A DNA stretch of 64,000 bases from Nymphalis io (GCF_905147045.1 NC_065895.1:2175001-2239000), one strand, 5' to 3'. Shown: positions 44,877 through 58,823, counted from the first letter of the stretch. Numbers and translations are program-made. Notes: a model not told the origin generated them from the letters alone.

Positions 44877-46134
44877 CTAATATATATTCAAGAGAAATGA
44901 ATAGCTTATGCTTTTAAAATTTATGAAATAACAAGACACTTGATTGTAGTGTCGTCTAATAGTGCAAGAAAAGATTTTGAGTCAAATTTAAAAACATATG
45001 GACAACTTAAGGTAAGAATGATTATAATCAATCTTTTCAAATTTTTCAATTGCATTATAATTTCAAAATTAACGACAAATGATCGTCACTGAAAAGTATC
45101 TATTGATTTTCTATTAGGATATATACTTAAAAATTTGTAACAATTGAGGTATTACTTTATACAATACACTTCCCAACAGCTCTTTTCTCCCGCTATCAGC
45201 TTAAAATCCGGCATGGACAAGACAAATCTGTGAACACCGGTTCATGAAATACTTTTGAGGTTTTAGGAGTTTTTATGACAGTTCCCATGATTATTAAATC
45301 ATGAGAGTTTCGGTCACTACACTTCGCCTACACGCAAAGACATAGATACAAATATGTAGAGTTTAAAAGCCGTTATCTATATGTAGAGATTGAAAGCCTT
45401 CACGTTTATATCAAACTATACTGTACTTACAATTTTACCTTTAAAAAACTTTATATTTAATGGTTTATTCAAGCTCTGGACGCATAAAACCTAGTCATCG
45501 GCGAAAACCGTAGGTTACATTTTTGTTTTGATCTTTTCAAAACGTTTTCGTCAACACTTCGTGGTCTTTAGCCTCTAGTTATATGTCAGCGTCTCTAATA
45601 GTGGAGTTGCGGACTACACACGGCGGCGGGAGTTCACACTGTTATTAATGATATAGAATTCTATCAACTTAAATATAAAATTATTAGCAGTATGCATTTA
45701 TTAACTGATAGCTGTTTAGTTTCGTTTCTGCCAAATTTTAATAAATTTCATTCAGCCGTTCGGGCTTAATCGTGTAACAAACATCAAACAAACACATCTT
45801 TCGTATTTATAATATTACTACATTATTAAACATATAATCCAACACAACATATTACTGACACCGGTCTTTAAGTATATACATGACACATACATAGAGTGTA
45901 TGAATATTTATTTTGAAAGATAGATAAAGATAACTCAGTGTGTGAAGTGTGAAATCACTCTTCAGTCGAGTGTTGTAAGATGGGCTACCGGCGGTCACTA
46001 CCCCGCACCTACGCAGGATGACTTTCAAATGCTGTACTGGTGATTAACTTGCAATTCACATGTGTCCAAATAAAAATTAAATTAATTAAATTAAAATTTA
46101 TCAAAATTTAATACCTTATTCGACATCATTGATA
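44877..46134. other. No gene seen; reversed Helitron-like leader
   Basis: About 45723-45822 reads, on the - strand, TAATATTATAAATACGAAAG then TGTTTGTTTGATGTTTGTTA, like the leader at 46135. A 20-bp imperfect direct repeat (ATATGTAGAGTTTAAAAGCC) lies near 45352-45398. Confidence 0.45.
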
Positions 46135-46348
46135 TCAATACTAATATTATAAACTCGAAAGTAACTATGTATGGCTGTTACGTTTTCACGGCTAGAACAC
46201 TAAATCGATTTTGATAAAATTTTGTATAAAGAAAAAGCAAGCTTAAACCCCGAGAAAGGAATAGGCCACTTTTTTATAACAACCCCTCGCCCAACACTAA
46301 CATATCCCCCTTGCCTAACATGCGGGCGAAGCTGCGGGCGAACACTAG
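46135..46348 (+). mobile_element. Probable non-autonomous Helitron (214 bp)
   Basis: It starts TCAATACTAATATTATAAAC after an A and ends GCGGGCGAACACTAG before a T, fitting Helitron ends (5' TC, 3' CTAG, insertion between A and T). The 3' end has the GCGGGCGAAGCTGCGGGC motif that normally forms the terminal hairpin, here imperfect. No coding sequence. The call rests on end features remembered from lepidopteran elements. Confidence 0.55.
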
Positions 46349-47784
46349 TATTTAATATATTAAAACAAAAAAACCTACTTCCCAAAAATCTTTAAAATAA
46401 AAGCTTATGAATGAAGGATGATATTACAAAATGGTAAATGATTACCATAAGTCACTTATTTACTTACTGTATAATATTAATTCAAACAGTATTTATTTTA
46501 GCCATTTTTGGTACTAAATCTTAAGTCTTTATTATTTGTATATTACTTTCAAAATACTATAATAAAAAAATATAAAATAAAAGTATTTTTTTATATAAAA
46601 GAAACTTTGTATAGATTTTAATACATAAATTTGATCATAAACTGTATAAACTTTACGAGCGTACAGTTAGTCGAACCTTGAGGCAGAACTTTGAGTGACC
46701 TGAAAGCTTAGACCTCGATAAATGTTAACCATTACTCAATTCTATTAAAAGTTAATTATCACTCGCACACTTGATAAATATTTAAATTAAACTTTTGTAC
46801 AAACTATTAACAGACATAAATAATAAATACGCCTTTGGGTTATTTATTTATAAATGTCATTTGATTGATTGAATGATTTCGAAACGTAGTTACTTGAAAA
46901 TTATTTTAAAAGCTGTTCAAAATATTTACATTCAATTTAAAACATAAGTAAGTGGAGTCATTTATTATTATATTGAAATTACTTTTGTTCTTAATTACAT
47001 ATGTATAATTAATACCAAGCTTCTGAATGTATTTCAATTAATCTAAAATGTAATACTTTTTTACGTATATTAACTACAAAAAGCACAATATGTTTAGTAA
47101 AGTAACATATTTCTTTCTTTCTTCAATAGTAACGCTAATTCATCACGAGTTTAAAATGCTCAACAAAAGCTCATAACCAACATAAAATAAATAAATGACG
47201 CATTTAAATCGTAAATATTATTTTGTAGATGAACTTGACCAAACAATCTTGAACAGTAACATCAAATGTCATTATAGATTATTTTATGACTTAGGAAGTC
47301 TTGATACTTGCGACGATTGTGCAATATGAATATTTATCGAAACGGCAATCAGAGAAATATTCATAAATCGACACTAATGAGACGTTGATCATTAAATCAT
47401 TATAAAATAACGACTATTGCAGTGTTGGCGCCACTCCACAGTCCCCAGCCACAGATTAAGCAAACGTTCCTAGAGTCAAGGCAAAACGCTTTGATATAAA
47501 TATTCAATCGAGTTATTATAACAAAATTACATTTAGTTATTTATAATTGTAAATTTATTTGTATGAATAGGTAAATTTAGCAATTAATTTTATGAATGGT
47601 ATTTTGTTTCATTTAATAGGAAAAAACAAGAGTTAGAATAAAATATGTTTCAGATCGAATTCTACACCGAGCGGTTTTCATTTTCGTATTTTAAATACTG
47701 TGGACTTGAATTTATACCATACAGTATTTCATACGAAAATTTGAAAAGACTTTAGTGTTACAGGAATGCGAAAATAAAACAACG
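46349..47784. other. No gene seen
   Basis: Strongly AT-rich; nothing recognised. Confidence 0.4.
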
Positions 47785-47973
47785 GTTTTTCATACCAGCC
47801 ACTCCTGCGCATGAACTCCTACTGACCTAATCGAATTGACGTCCGATCAGATTTTGAGAGTGAAGGAATATACAGTGTTCAAGCACACACTGGTGCATTA
47901 TTATATGTCCCGCGCAGTTGGCAAATTTCTCTCGATGATAAACGCCGTGGACGAAATCGGTCAAGAGGACATC
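47785..47973 (+). mobile_element. SINE family A, 3' half, old copy
   Basis: ATTGACGTCCGATCAGATTT, TTGAGAGTGAAGGAATATAC, CCCGCGCAGTTGGCAAATTT and GAAATCGGTCAAGAGGACAT follow the 3' half of family A in order, with many changes. Confidence 0.75.
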
Positions 47974-49540
47974 ATCGTCATCCTAATCATCATCATGCAT
48001 TAAATGATGACAACGCATTTTTTGTTTTTTTTTTTTTTATATATTCGAAAACTAAAATATAAACGGTTTCAAATTATTTAACAAAACTATTATGTAATTG
48101 ATTATGTCTTTAAAATAATAAATGCATTACAGTTACTTAATTGGTATCAGAGAAAAAAAGAAAAACATTCACTAAGATCACAAAACAACTGTCTTTATAC
48201 TTGACATTAATACAAAATGACAGATGAAATTAAAAGACTTCGAAAAGCAATTAAAGTCGAATAATTACTTCGATAATCGTTTCACTATCGATTAGCAAAG
48301 GATGCGATTATCAGTTTTTAAGCAAACAAGCGCTTTATCAGTTGAACGTTATTGCACTCAGCGTTAAATTCTTTTAAATAAAAATGTATCTAGAAATATC
48401 TAAGACAAGATTATTTTTAATTAGTACAGCTTTAAGATATATTGTTTGGTTATTTGTACACCTGTATCTCATCTTAAGTAATATTGTAAATGTTAGTGAG
48501 TTTGTTTGTCTGTTACGCATATCCAACCAATCATTATAAAATTTTGCACACACAGTGTCAGGGGTACAGAACAGAGCATAGGGTACTTCTTCGCCCCCCT
48601 TCCCCCCTCACATGCGAGCAGAAACTATTATTATATTAAGTATTTAGTATTATGTATAGTTACATGTATACCTTATGAATAGCTTGGGGATCTTTCATAT
48701 AAAAACTGATTTATTATATAAAAATATTGGTTTGGCATTATTATCATCACCATAATCATCAATTTATTCATTATATCATCAGTAAAAATGAATCTCAAAT
48801 TTCTAAGTCCGAATTAAAAAAAAAGACGTAACTAGAATTATAAGGAAAGGTTAATGAACTTTTGTTTAGATATTTTCTAAAGGAAAAATAAAGTTATATA
48901 AATCTTTGTTAAGAGCTGAACAATTTATCTATCTGTTTTTTTATACGCATGTCAACAATCATTTATAACGCGGCGCCTGCGCAACTACATTTGGTCAATT
49001 AGCTGCCATTGCGCCCTGATTGAATACCACGCTTCATACTTAGCCTTTATTAGCGCTAACCATATTATTCACGATACGTTTCGTCTCTCTCATTCAAAGG
49101 TAAATTTATGTATGGTGAAAAGGGATAGATTACTGCTTAATCATCGATGGCATTAAGGCTGTCTAACTTGTATCGCAAATCAAGTTTTGTTATTCCATTC
49201 TTAAGACGTATTTCTTTATTTGGATAAAATAGTTTATTTTCTAACGGATAAGGGACTTCGATCACTTTGACTACAAGTTCTGTAGGGACCAATTACTAGT
49301 CTCTATAGCGATAAGACCCTACTTGGCTGTCACTGTCATCAGGCATTCCGTTTGACACCTGTTATGGCGAAAATGTCTGAGCGTGACATAAATTCTCATT
49401 GACAATAAAGTAACCGAGGCGTCGGTACGATAATTTTTCTTATTACGCGTTATCGATGATATTTATCGTGGCTATATGTCATAATTACCAAATGAATTGC
49501 GCCGTAACGTGGTACAAGTTGTAATTTTATTACATTTTTC
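47974..49540. other. No gene seen; weak Helitron-like leader and NRF1-like site
   Basis: 48485-48620 resembles the Helitron-like leader (GAGTTTGTTTGTCTGTTACG). GCGCCTGCGCA at 48973-48983 is a near match to an NRF1 half-palindrome. No exon seen. Confidence 0.38.
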
Positions 49541-49806
49541 ATTTTATTTTATTTTTATAGAATAGGAAGTCGGACGAGCATATGGGCCACCTGATGGTAA
49601 GTGGCCACCAACGCCATTCTAAGAAATGTCAACTATCGCTTACATAGCCAATGCGCCACCAGCCTTGGGATCTTAGATTTTATGTCCCTTGTGCCTGTAA
49701 TTACTGGCTCACTCACCCTTGAAACCGAAACACAACAATACCAAGTACTTCTGTTTTGCGGTAGAATATCTGATGAGTGGTTGGTACCTACCCAGACGAG
49801 CTTGCA
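49541..49806 (-). repeat. Family D repeat, well-preserved copy
   Basis: The complement runs TGCAAGCTCGTCTGGGTAGG ... CTTACCATCAGGTGGCCCAT ... TTCTATAAAAATAAAAT. It is close to the 6710 copy in block order and sequence. Confidence 0.85.
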
Positions 49807-50714
49807 TTTTCGCATTATTGAGGCCGCGATCGTCGGTGTTATTATATTAAAGATAAAGGATATTGCTTTTGTTCGAGACTATTGTGTTAAATTTTAAAGT
49901 TTATTTTTTGTACGGAAGATCGAAATAACGAACAACACAGTAGAGTAACTAGGTCATGACCTAATTAAGTTCATAGGCATTACTTAATTTAAGACAATGG
50001 TGCTTTCATTTATAAATTATAAATAAGGGTCGTATGTTAGTAAGAGAAAAAAAATGTTATACCATAATATATATTTTAAGCACGTTATCTTTTTGTAAGC
50101 ACATGTCCGTCACGTTGGCGTGTGGGCCATGTACATAATATGTAAATGATATATTATATTCTTATGGAGAACTTACTATACGTGTCTATCAGGAAACAAA
50201 ATATTATTGATTTTAATACGGTAAATTGAAAAACGGCACATAACATAATAATACATACATAACATTTGCTTTTTGTGTGTTTTTTGATCCAAAAGTTATA
50301 AAATTAGGGCCAGAAACAGATGAATAATTCGAAGGAACATTTTTTTGGAATTGGCAGTTAACGTGTTAAAGCATTTCGAATAACAAATGTATTTAGAGTA
50401 ATTAAAAAAAAAAACAAGTAAAAACTCCTTAGATGACATTAAGATCTCAATATGCAATGTAACACGACTTCATACATTAACAAACACGGAACTAACAATG
50501 GTATTACAAACAAAGCAACGCAGTCACACGAGTTATTTTTATTACAAAAATTATGATTACTGTAATTTTGCATTGTAATTATTTTGAGTTCGTGTAATTG
50601 GTACATGAGTGTTCTATGCTGAAATAATATTAGTTTAATAGAGCGTGTAATAGTGAAGGTTTATAATATTCACGAAGTTATTTGTGAATACATACATGTA
50701 TATACGTAGGTTTT
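49807..50714. other. No gene seen
   Basis: AT-rich; no exon or repeat recognised. Confidence 0.4.
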
Positions 50715-50995
50715 TAGATTTTTTTTTTTTTTTAGAAATTTGGCAACTCCTTTCTTTGTCGCACTACCAAAAAATGGAATTCCTTACCAGCTCACGTGTT
50801 CCCCTCCTCTTACAACCCGGGTTCCTTCAAACGAGGCGTGAAGAGGCATCTTGCGGGCCGGCAAGGCGGGGACGGCTAGTACAGAACATTCTTCCCGACT
50901 GTACTTGCCGTCGTCGCGTTTGGACTCTACTACCACTTACCATCAGGTGGAGTAGAGTCATTTGCCATCCCGGGGCATATAAAAAAAAATATTCT
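50715..50995 (+). pseudogene. 3' end of a LINE (end of reverse transcriptase ORF plus tail)
   Basis: It starts after a T-run and contains a decayed end of a LINE second ORF: the text recalls the common ...WNSLPAHVF... ending (here AAAATGGAATTCCTTACCAG, GCTCACGTGTTCCCCTCC). A stretch GGGTTCCTTCAAACGAGGCG and AAGAGGCATCTTGCGGGCCG follows, then an untranslated tail ending ACCACTTACCATCAGGTGGA ... GGCATATAAAAAAAAAT. Short insertions or deletions have broken the frame. Family (RTE or jockey-like) not decided. Confidence 0.55.
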
Positions 50996-52541
50996 AAGTA
51001 ATATGATAAACTTGAAACTGTAGTATTCAATAGTTCTAGACCCCGGGTTACGAGTTCGAAATATATTATTCATCCTTCAGTTGCCACCTTTTAAACGAGT
51101 GAGTAGTACGTGAGTAGACGGGCTTGTACAAAGCCCTTCAACCTAATGGCAGTGTTAGTATATTTTCTGTTAACAATTACACAAAGTGCAAAAGTTCCTG
51201 GCAAATATGTGCCGTGATAATGAAAATCGCAGCGAGTTTTTTTATTACAAAGAATAGAAGAGGCATAAAAAGTATATAAAAATATATAACAAAATTCAAT
51301 GTAGTATGATGACTAGTTTTTTTTTCGGTTCATATTATTATACAGACAAGTATAAAATATTGAATAGATACGAGACAAGACAGAACATTCAAATGGGCAA
51401 CGTGCTAACTAATAGAGCATTAACAATAATATTGGTAAGAGCAAAAAACCTTTTGATTTTAATGGGGAAAAAACACTACGTTCTTCTCGAGAGGAATAGG
51501 GGGTCAAGACAAGAGCCTCATTACATATTCCACATGAAGAGAAAAAGTTCAAAAGAAACGAAAATTAAACCACGTAGTTTCAGGGACGCTACCTCTGTCT
51601 GGATAGAAATATAAATAAAAATACAGTCTGGACTGTATTAAAATTCAGATATTTTTATATATTTTTTACTTATTAGGTTATGTCTTATGTATAATTAATG
51701 GACGTCATTAGTTAAAACTTGTAGTATTCCATTTAAGGGAAAATTTCTTAGATAATAAGTTATAAAGTTGATAAAATTGTATGAAATAAATTCATTGACA
51801 TTAAACGGGTTCTAAAAAAATATTGTAAATAATTAATTAATTTATGTGTCTTCGTTAATTAAAAGGCACAAGGGACATAATATCTTCGGACCCGTGCATG
51901 GGTTTTGAATTCAAAGCTATATTATATTTAATTTTTTAACTGAAACAAATCGTGCAATACAAAACGTAACGGTATGTAAAATCTAAAAAAAGTTTAAACT
52001 ACTAAATCGATCATTATAAAATTCAATATTCGTTGCTAGTGATACAATAAACGTGATAGGATAACACCTGCACCACCACGCGTGCAAAGCCACGAGCGGA
52101 AACTAGTACAAAAATAAAGAAAACTGAGAAACAAAATACTGAGAGTAGGAAGATAAAAACAATCATTATAAAAAAAGTCATAACTTTATATGAAGGAATC
52201 ATTTGTCAATGTGAACAGGACAATTGTATAAATAATTTGTATTACACGATTTTAATCTCAAAAAGATTGAATACTACACCTTAAGAATGTCCCTTAAACG
52301 ATTTTATTACACTCGTTCAATCAATGTTTATAAATACAATGTGAATTATATTAACAATATATTATTTAGTACTTCATTTTCAGTTATTAATATTGATCTG
52401 GCCATACATTTTTATGGTCCCATCCTTTGTTGTTTAAGTATCAAAGTTATTTGCATATTATAAATGACTTCTTTCTTCGAGCCGAGTAAGCCCAGAGGAT
52501 GATTATTTTTGAGTAAATAACATACTTCATAAATGTTTGAC
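50996..52541. other. No gene seen; small family D fragment
   Basis: About 51090-51150 (AGACGGGCTTGTACAAAGCC) is a short family D remnant, - orientation. The rest is AT-rich with no recognised feature. Confidence 0.4.
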
Positions 52542-52787
52542 GGGCCGGTTGACGTGGTTGGTAGATATTTGCCTTTCACGCCGAAAGTTACGTTCGATTC
52601 CCACCCAGGACAGACATTTGTGTGCATAAATGTCTGTTTGTCCTCAGTCTGGGTGTAATTTTATCTATATAATTATGTATTTACAAAAGAAAAGTAGTAT
52701 ATGTAGTATATCAGTTGTCTGGTATCCATAGTACAAGCTAGTTAGGGATCTGATGGCCGTTTGTGAATAATGTCCCAGGATATTATG
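52542..52787 (+). mobile_element. tRNA-derived SINE, family C, near full length
   Basis: The head GGGCCGGTTGACGTGGTTGG ... CTTTCACGCCGAAAGTTACG, then TTCGATTCCCACCCAGGA, has Pol III A and B boxes and resembles a tRNA-Val(CAC). The body TCCTCAGTCTGGGTGTAATT ... TTGTGAATAATGTCCCAGGA is shared with the reversed copy at 40355-40579. Confidence 0.8.
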
Positions 52788-55700
52788 TTAAATTATATAT
52801 AAGAGGTATGTATAAATAGTGAAAAAAAGTTATTTTATCTAAGTTTATTATAATTAATAACAAATTATTAACATAAATACAATTTTAATAACAACTAGTA
52901 TAGTTGTTATCCTGCTGATAGTATAAACACGAAAGTTTGTGAGAATTGATGGATGTTACTCAATCACGAAAAAACTCCTGAAATGAATTTGAATAAAATT
53001 TAAAATAGAGATAGCTTAATAGATAAGCTATCTGACACCTACCTAACACGTGCACGTAGTAACACGGCACGGTATCTAATAACACTATAAATAATATTTT
53101 GTAATTCTACAAAATAACTTATTAAAATGTAGCGATATACCCAACAACAGAGTGTGTATACCCCGTAATATGTAATGTAATAAATACTAGTCACTACTGT
53201 TTGACGTCATAGATATATTTCACATTACATCCCATCAAATACATGCAACATTTAAATGCATTACTTTTACTCACTGACACTTATTAATCAAAACTTCAGA
53301 CGTACACAACATACGGACAGGCGCCTAGGAACATGCCTCGTCATGAGCCGACAGCGGCCTCGCTTCGAGCAGCAGGGAGCTCCTGGCGCCAGCTAAGAGC
53401 GACACGTAAAAAAACAGCAAGAAATTAAACTTGCAACAAATAATGTATTTGCAAGTAAACGAACACTGGGCGATATCTATAACAAAATATCCAATACATG
53501 GAATAAAAGACGAATATTCGTTACAAATATTTTGTAATATAGGATAAATCTTGCCCTAAAATTTTGTGCTGAATATCTCATTATAAGAAATAAAGAAAAC
53601 ACCAGTAATGTATTGAAAGGAAGAGCCTGAAACCACACTATTGTTTCGTAACAACAGTTAGGTATACATACATATATTTTCTCCAACATCCATTTAAGGC
53701 TATTATGCTAATACTAGTCTGTAACGCTTAGGGTTGCCAGCCGTTCTACTTTCTCAGAGCACTATTTAATTTGAAGGTAATCTGATATTTTTTAAGAATC
53801 GTTTTTTATTATGTTTGATGCATCTTGAAAGCTTATTATCTCCGTCACAGTTACGATACGTATGTAGTTATCACACGGTAAGTTTATCTATTATATACCC
53901 TTTTTAAAAAAAAACAGTTAAAGTCAGACTATGGAATTATATTCATTATTTTACTAGAAAAGTCTTATTTCGGAACGGCAACCCTAACACCACACACCCG
54001 TACAATGCACGAGACAGTCTAACCTTCACTATCAGCTTGATATACCATCCAGGTACGAACCATTCGTCATCTAACATTACCGTAATGTGTTACAATATAT
54101 CATTGGTAGCATTCATTTTGAAAAGTACACGACATGGCGAATTCTGGTGCCAATGAAAGCGTGAGAGAGGTATTTAACGGTATCCCTCGGACCAATTGAA
54201 CTTCTAACTGTTACCGCGAATGACCTCCACCATCCTCGAACCTAGATCTGCGAATACTCTATTCGAAATGACTAATAGTATTATTGCATATCTCGTGATA
54301 ATTATAATATAAACTGTATTGAAATGATTAATATACGAAACAGTAGGAACGAATTAAATAACAGCAGGACATAAATCAAAGGACTGTGTAAATTAATTGT
54401 TTATGTGTCCAGTGTTACTTATATTCTATTTAACAAAGAGACGTTAGCGAATGATAGCATTTACAATTTAAAGATAATGTTATTCCCTAAAAGCAGACAC
54501 GACTTACATTACAATTAAATATATATGCATGGGCAATAAGTTTTGTTTTTTATATCGATAGTAATTTTCTCATAGATCACACTTATCAATTACAGACACG
54601 GCCCTGTCGCTATTTCTATTTATACATAATTATATATATTTCCTTATCCGATGTGAAGTCAACTATGAAGATACGTTTTATCCCACGCCGTGATATGAAC
54701 GCTTCAATAAAAATATTCGACGCTATAAATTCTTCGATACATACCAACATAATTAAGTGATTACCGCGTCGATAATAAGGAGATCTGCCAGAACGTGTGA
54801 CATTATCACGTTTAAGCTGCGCCGGCGTCGATGGTTATAAAATATTATATCATTAAGAAATTGTTCATTTGGTACCATTTATATCAGAAACCCATTAATC
54901 AATTTATTATTTTAATTCGATATGCGTTGATATTGAGTGGTTATTTGTATACACATCCCAAGGTCCCGAGTTCAAGTCCCAGCTCAGTCAAATAATCAAG
55001 AGTTATTGCACATCCGTATAATTCAAATAAATAAAGCTACAGGACATTACAAATAATGGAAAATGTGTTAGAAATATGTTTAAAACGAGACAGCTCTTTG
55101 GCGCACTGTATCTAGGAGCAAGAATTAATAGAATATGTACAAAGGTAATTAGTTTATAGGAATTAGATGTATTTATTTGCACAATTACATGTCAACCATG
55201 TAATAAAAACCGGTTTGGATAATAGAAGTGGTTTTGAAACGGTTATTGATACGAAGTGCAAACAATTTTGTTTTAATAAAGGTCATTATTACTATTTGAG
55301 CCATTCTAATCTTGATTTCAGTTTCGATCTTTTATACAAGTTGTATTAAAATCGAAATATATTTTATTCAATTGGGCTCTTAGAAGCAAATTTAAATTGA
55401 CATTATACATGATTGAATTAAATATGAACATTTATTACAAATGTATATTTAATAGAAAATGGCCGACAATAAACTCGGCAGTGGTTACTTACGTCGTTTT
55501 ATATGTAAGCCAGACAGACAGACAATGCCAGGCTTGTCAGGATATGTCGCAGTATAGGCACGTAGAGTATGACGTTGCAAAATTCATTAATTATTTATTA
55601 AACATTTGCAATACGATCTGATACGAGGCACGCGCCGGTTTTATGACCACTCTTATTGAATTTACAACATTCTTGGCTGTTCGGAACTTATTTATAATTT

Positions 55701-56181
55701 CTAACGTTTTATGAACACTTAAATAGTATTATACATATTGCACATATAAGTATAAACTAAAATGTTACGATCTCGTTATAATTAACTTCTAAATAAAACA
55801 TCACGTTGTACAAACAAACTCAATTTCGCGTTTATAATATTAGTATGGATAACAAACAACAACGAAACAATGCAGCGCCAACTCGCTTTTCTTTGTTTTT
55901 ATTGTCGTGTTAAATTAAAAAGCTATCCTCATACAAAAAGTATCGAAATAAAAACGGTATGTACGACGAACATTGTCATTTTAACTGTCAAAATACCAAT
56001 TTAATATAACGTACATGCTTTACTTAGTGTTTAAGCATTTCTTTCCAAATTTAATATTGATAGAAAATTAAAAGAAATATTTTCAATATGTTTTTTTTTT
56101 CAACTGCGTACTATTTTTAGATTAAAAGAATATATTATTATTTATTAAATATTAATTTCTCATTTCTCTTATTATTATATA
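52788..56181. other. No gene seen
   Basis: AT-rich. A possible decayed tRNA-like SINE head lies at about 54930-55000 (AAGGTCCCGAGTTCAAGTCC). No exon was recognised. The - strand GC-richer patch at 53320-53410 is short and unclassified. Confidence 0.4.
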
Positions 56182-56495
56182 AGCCGAGATGGCCTAGTGG
56201 TAAGAACGCGTGAATCTTAACCGATGATCGTGGGTTCAAACCCGGGCAAGCACCACTGAATTTTCATGTGCTTAATTTGTGATTATAATTCATCTCGTGC
56301 TTAACGGTGAAGGAAAACATCGTGAGGAAACCTGCATGTGTCTAATTTCACTGAAATTCTGCCACATGTGTATTTCACCAACCCGCATTGGAGCAGCGTG
56401 GTGGAATAAGCTCCAAACCTTCTCCTCAAAAAGAGGAGAAGAGGCCTTTAGCCCAGCAGTGGGACATTCACAGGCTGTTACGGTACGGTACGGTT
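56182..56495 (+). mobile_element. SINE family B, full length
   Basis: It begins GCCGAGATGGCCTAGTGGTA with intact A and B boxes and ends CAGGCTGTTACGGTACGGTA. TTTCTCTTATT occurs on both sides (56161-56173 region and 56494-56504), a likely target-site duplication. Confidence 0.88.
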
Positions 56496-58823
56496 TCTCT
56501 TATTTATTTACGTTAAATTGATCACGTAAGTATGTTCAAGAAATATAATTATCCACAATTATAATGATAGTTTAAAATAAATACCGTGATTAAATATAAC
56601 ATTTTTGAGAACGACGCAAGAATTTACATACGCATATAACGCATGACAGATTATGTAATCAATTTTATTAAGCCATCTTTTTATTACTGAATATTGCATA
56701 CAATGCATACGCAAGTGTTAGTTTTTCCGCCCACGTTACAATTGGTTATCGCATCTATACATTTTTATTACATTGAACTGATTATAAATTGTTCATTAGT
56801 TTTTATAAGCAAACGTATCGATTGAGATTTGCTTTTTGTGCGCGCTAGGTATTTAATTGGTTGGTTAGCGAGCGCTAATCGGCGTCGAGTTGATCATTAA
56901 TATTGTATGAGTTGCGCCGGCGCCGGCGCGGCGACCGCCACGACGCCTCCGTACAGTAAACTCGAACGATGTTTTATACAACACAAAGAACTAACAAAGG
57001 GTGTCGACAGCTAACTCTGTGTTTTCTTCGGATTCCTGGATACGAACGTAAATCAAATGATGCATTTAAAACCGTTTAAATGCAACATAAAATACGAGCC
57101 AATTGTTAAATTAAACATCCTGTATAATTATATTCCGAACACTTATTACTCATATAAATGTTTTATGTAACAGAATACCCGGTTGGACATCGTTGGCCCA
57201 AATTTTTTCGGGTAATTGGAAGTCTTCGTCATAAACATGATCCAATTTTATTACTGGTCTCAAAACAAAAACATTTTATATATTCAGGTGAACGAAATAC
57301 GGAAATACAAATGAAAGTAAAAAAATATGATTTATATATCAAAACAGACAGGAATATACAGATAATATAAATTAAAAGAATATACAAGAAGCGGTTTTAT
57401 CGCTAAGGGAGCGATCTCATTCAAACCGATATCATTCAACAGATCCGACCTTTAGATAAGGACAATACATTACATAAAGGAATAAAAACATATACACATT
57501 ATACAAGAGCATCATTAATTAATCACTGAATAAAAATTCAAGAAACATCGAATATATTACAACTAACATCAGACAAAAAAAAACAACTTTAGTAAATAAT
57601 AAAAATTACTTTTTAAAGTTATAATATTTTACCGTGCTATTTTTATCAAGAAGCATGAAGTAATAAAGTCGTAATCAAATATTTCGATAGTTTCGAGCAA
57701 AGCATTCCACAGGTAACTCGATTCTGAACGGTTCGAGTTGTAAATCGTAATTCAGACGTTGAATTAAATTGAATTCTCAGCGTTGTTTTCGACGTCGATC
57801 GGTATAAATCGGAACTGACCGAGTGAAATCAAGCTGCCCATTTCTCCGCCACGTCAAAACAACATAAATCTGTTAACGCACTTTAAACGTTCAACTATCG
57901 TTCTGGAAACATCGAAGTCTAAAATCGATTATTGTTCTCATTTCGACTTGTAGTTGAAAACGATATAATCGACATGGGTAAATTATTGAATCGATTTAAA
58001 CTTTATTAGATTTCGCTTTGACATATCGCTGAGGCCCGCCTCTGTGGGTTTAAACCGTAATTACAATTGAGTATCTAATTTAAAAATGTACATCTTTTGA
58101 AGTATATTTAAGATACTACGCTAGTTAACAAACATTTAATTCGTTTTTTTAAATTAAAATATGCATTAATTAATTAAGTTATTTGAAAACGAATTATATC
58201 TCAAATTTTACAATTTAGGTATTTTCACAAAGAATACTCTCATTCAAAACTCATTTAAATTGTTAAATTTCATCAAAGATTGAGATCAGCGTTCCAAAAC
58301 CTGGTCTACGTAAGACTCAATATAAAACATATCTGCAAAACAAATAAACATTTCATTAAAGCAATCGCATACGCGGTATAATTGAGTAATTTAAAATACA
58401 TTATACGCTAAAAAAAAACAAAATTCGCGGTAGGTCTACCTCAATCGGTCTCAAATGAAAATCACGAACATAAGCCAGGCTCCGCTCAACGATCGCATCA
58501 AACGCGCCGCATTCGCATCTGGAGTATGTATTTTTTTGCGTCAAAGTAGCGTAACGGTCGTGAACCCGAGTTCGAGGGTCAACGTACTCGCGGAAATAAT
58601 TTCAGACGTAAAAAAAAATAGATTAAATTTCATAACGTGAATTGATAACCGACGCGTGAAATGACGCTTAATACAAACGGAATGTTTTTTTAGGCACGGA
58701 TTACGTTGCTACGCAAACTAAACATGAATACTATTGGTTCTGTATGGATTGATAAAGTATTCAATTAAAATGTATAGTAAAAAAAGTTTAATTAAGACAA
58801 ATAAAAATCAAAGTAGGACTGAA
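56496..58823. other. No gene seen; GC-rich spot at 56920-56960
   Basis: The spot GCGCCGGCGCCGGCGCGGCG at about 56926-56945, with flank 56840-56960, is the strongest GC peak of the right half. It has no exon I can support; a promoter or regulatory element is possible. Confidence 0.4.

Noticed and set aside
51306..51614. 102-codon + strand open frame
   Set aside because: Biased, Lys/Arg/Ile-rich, no recognised domain; open mostly because of local base composition.
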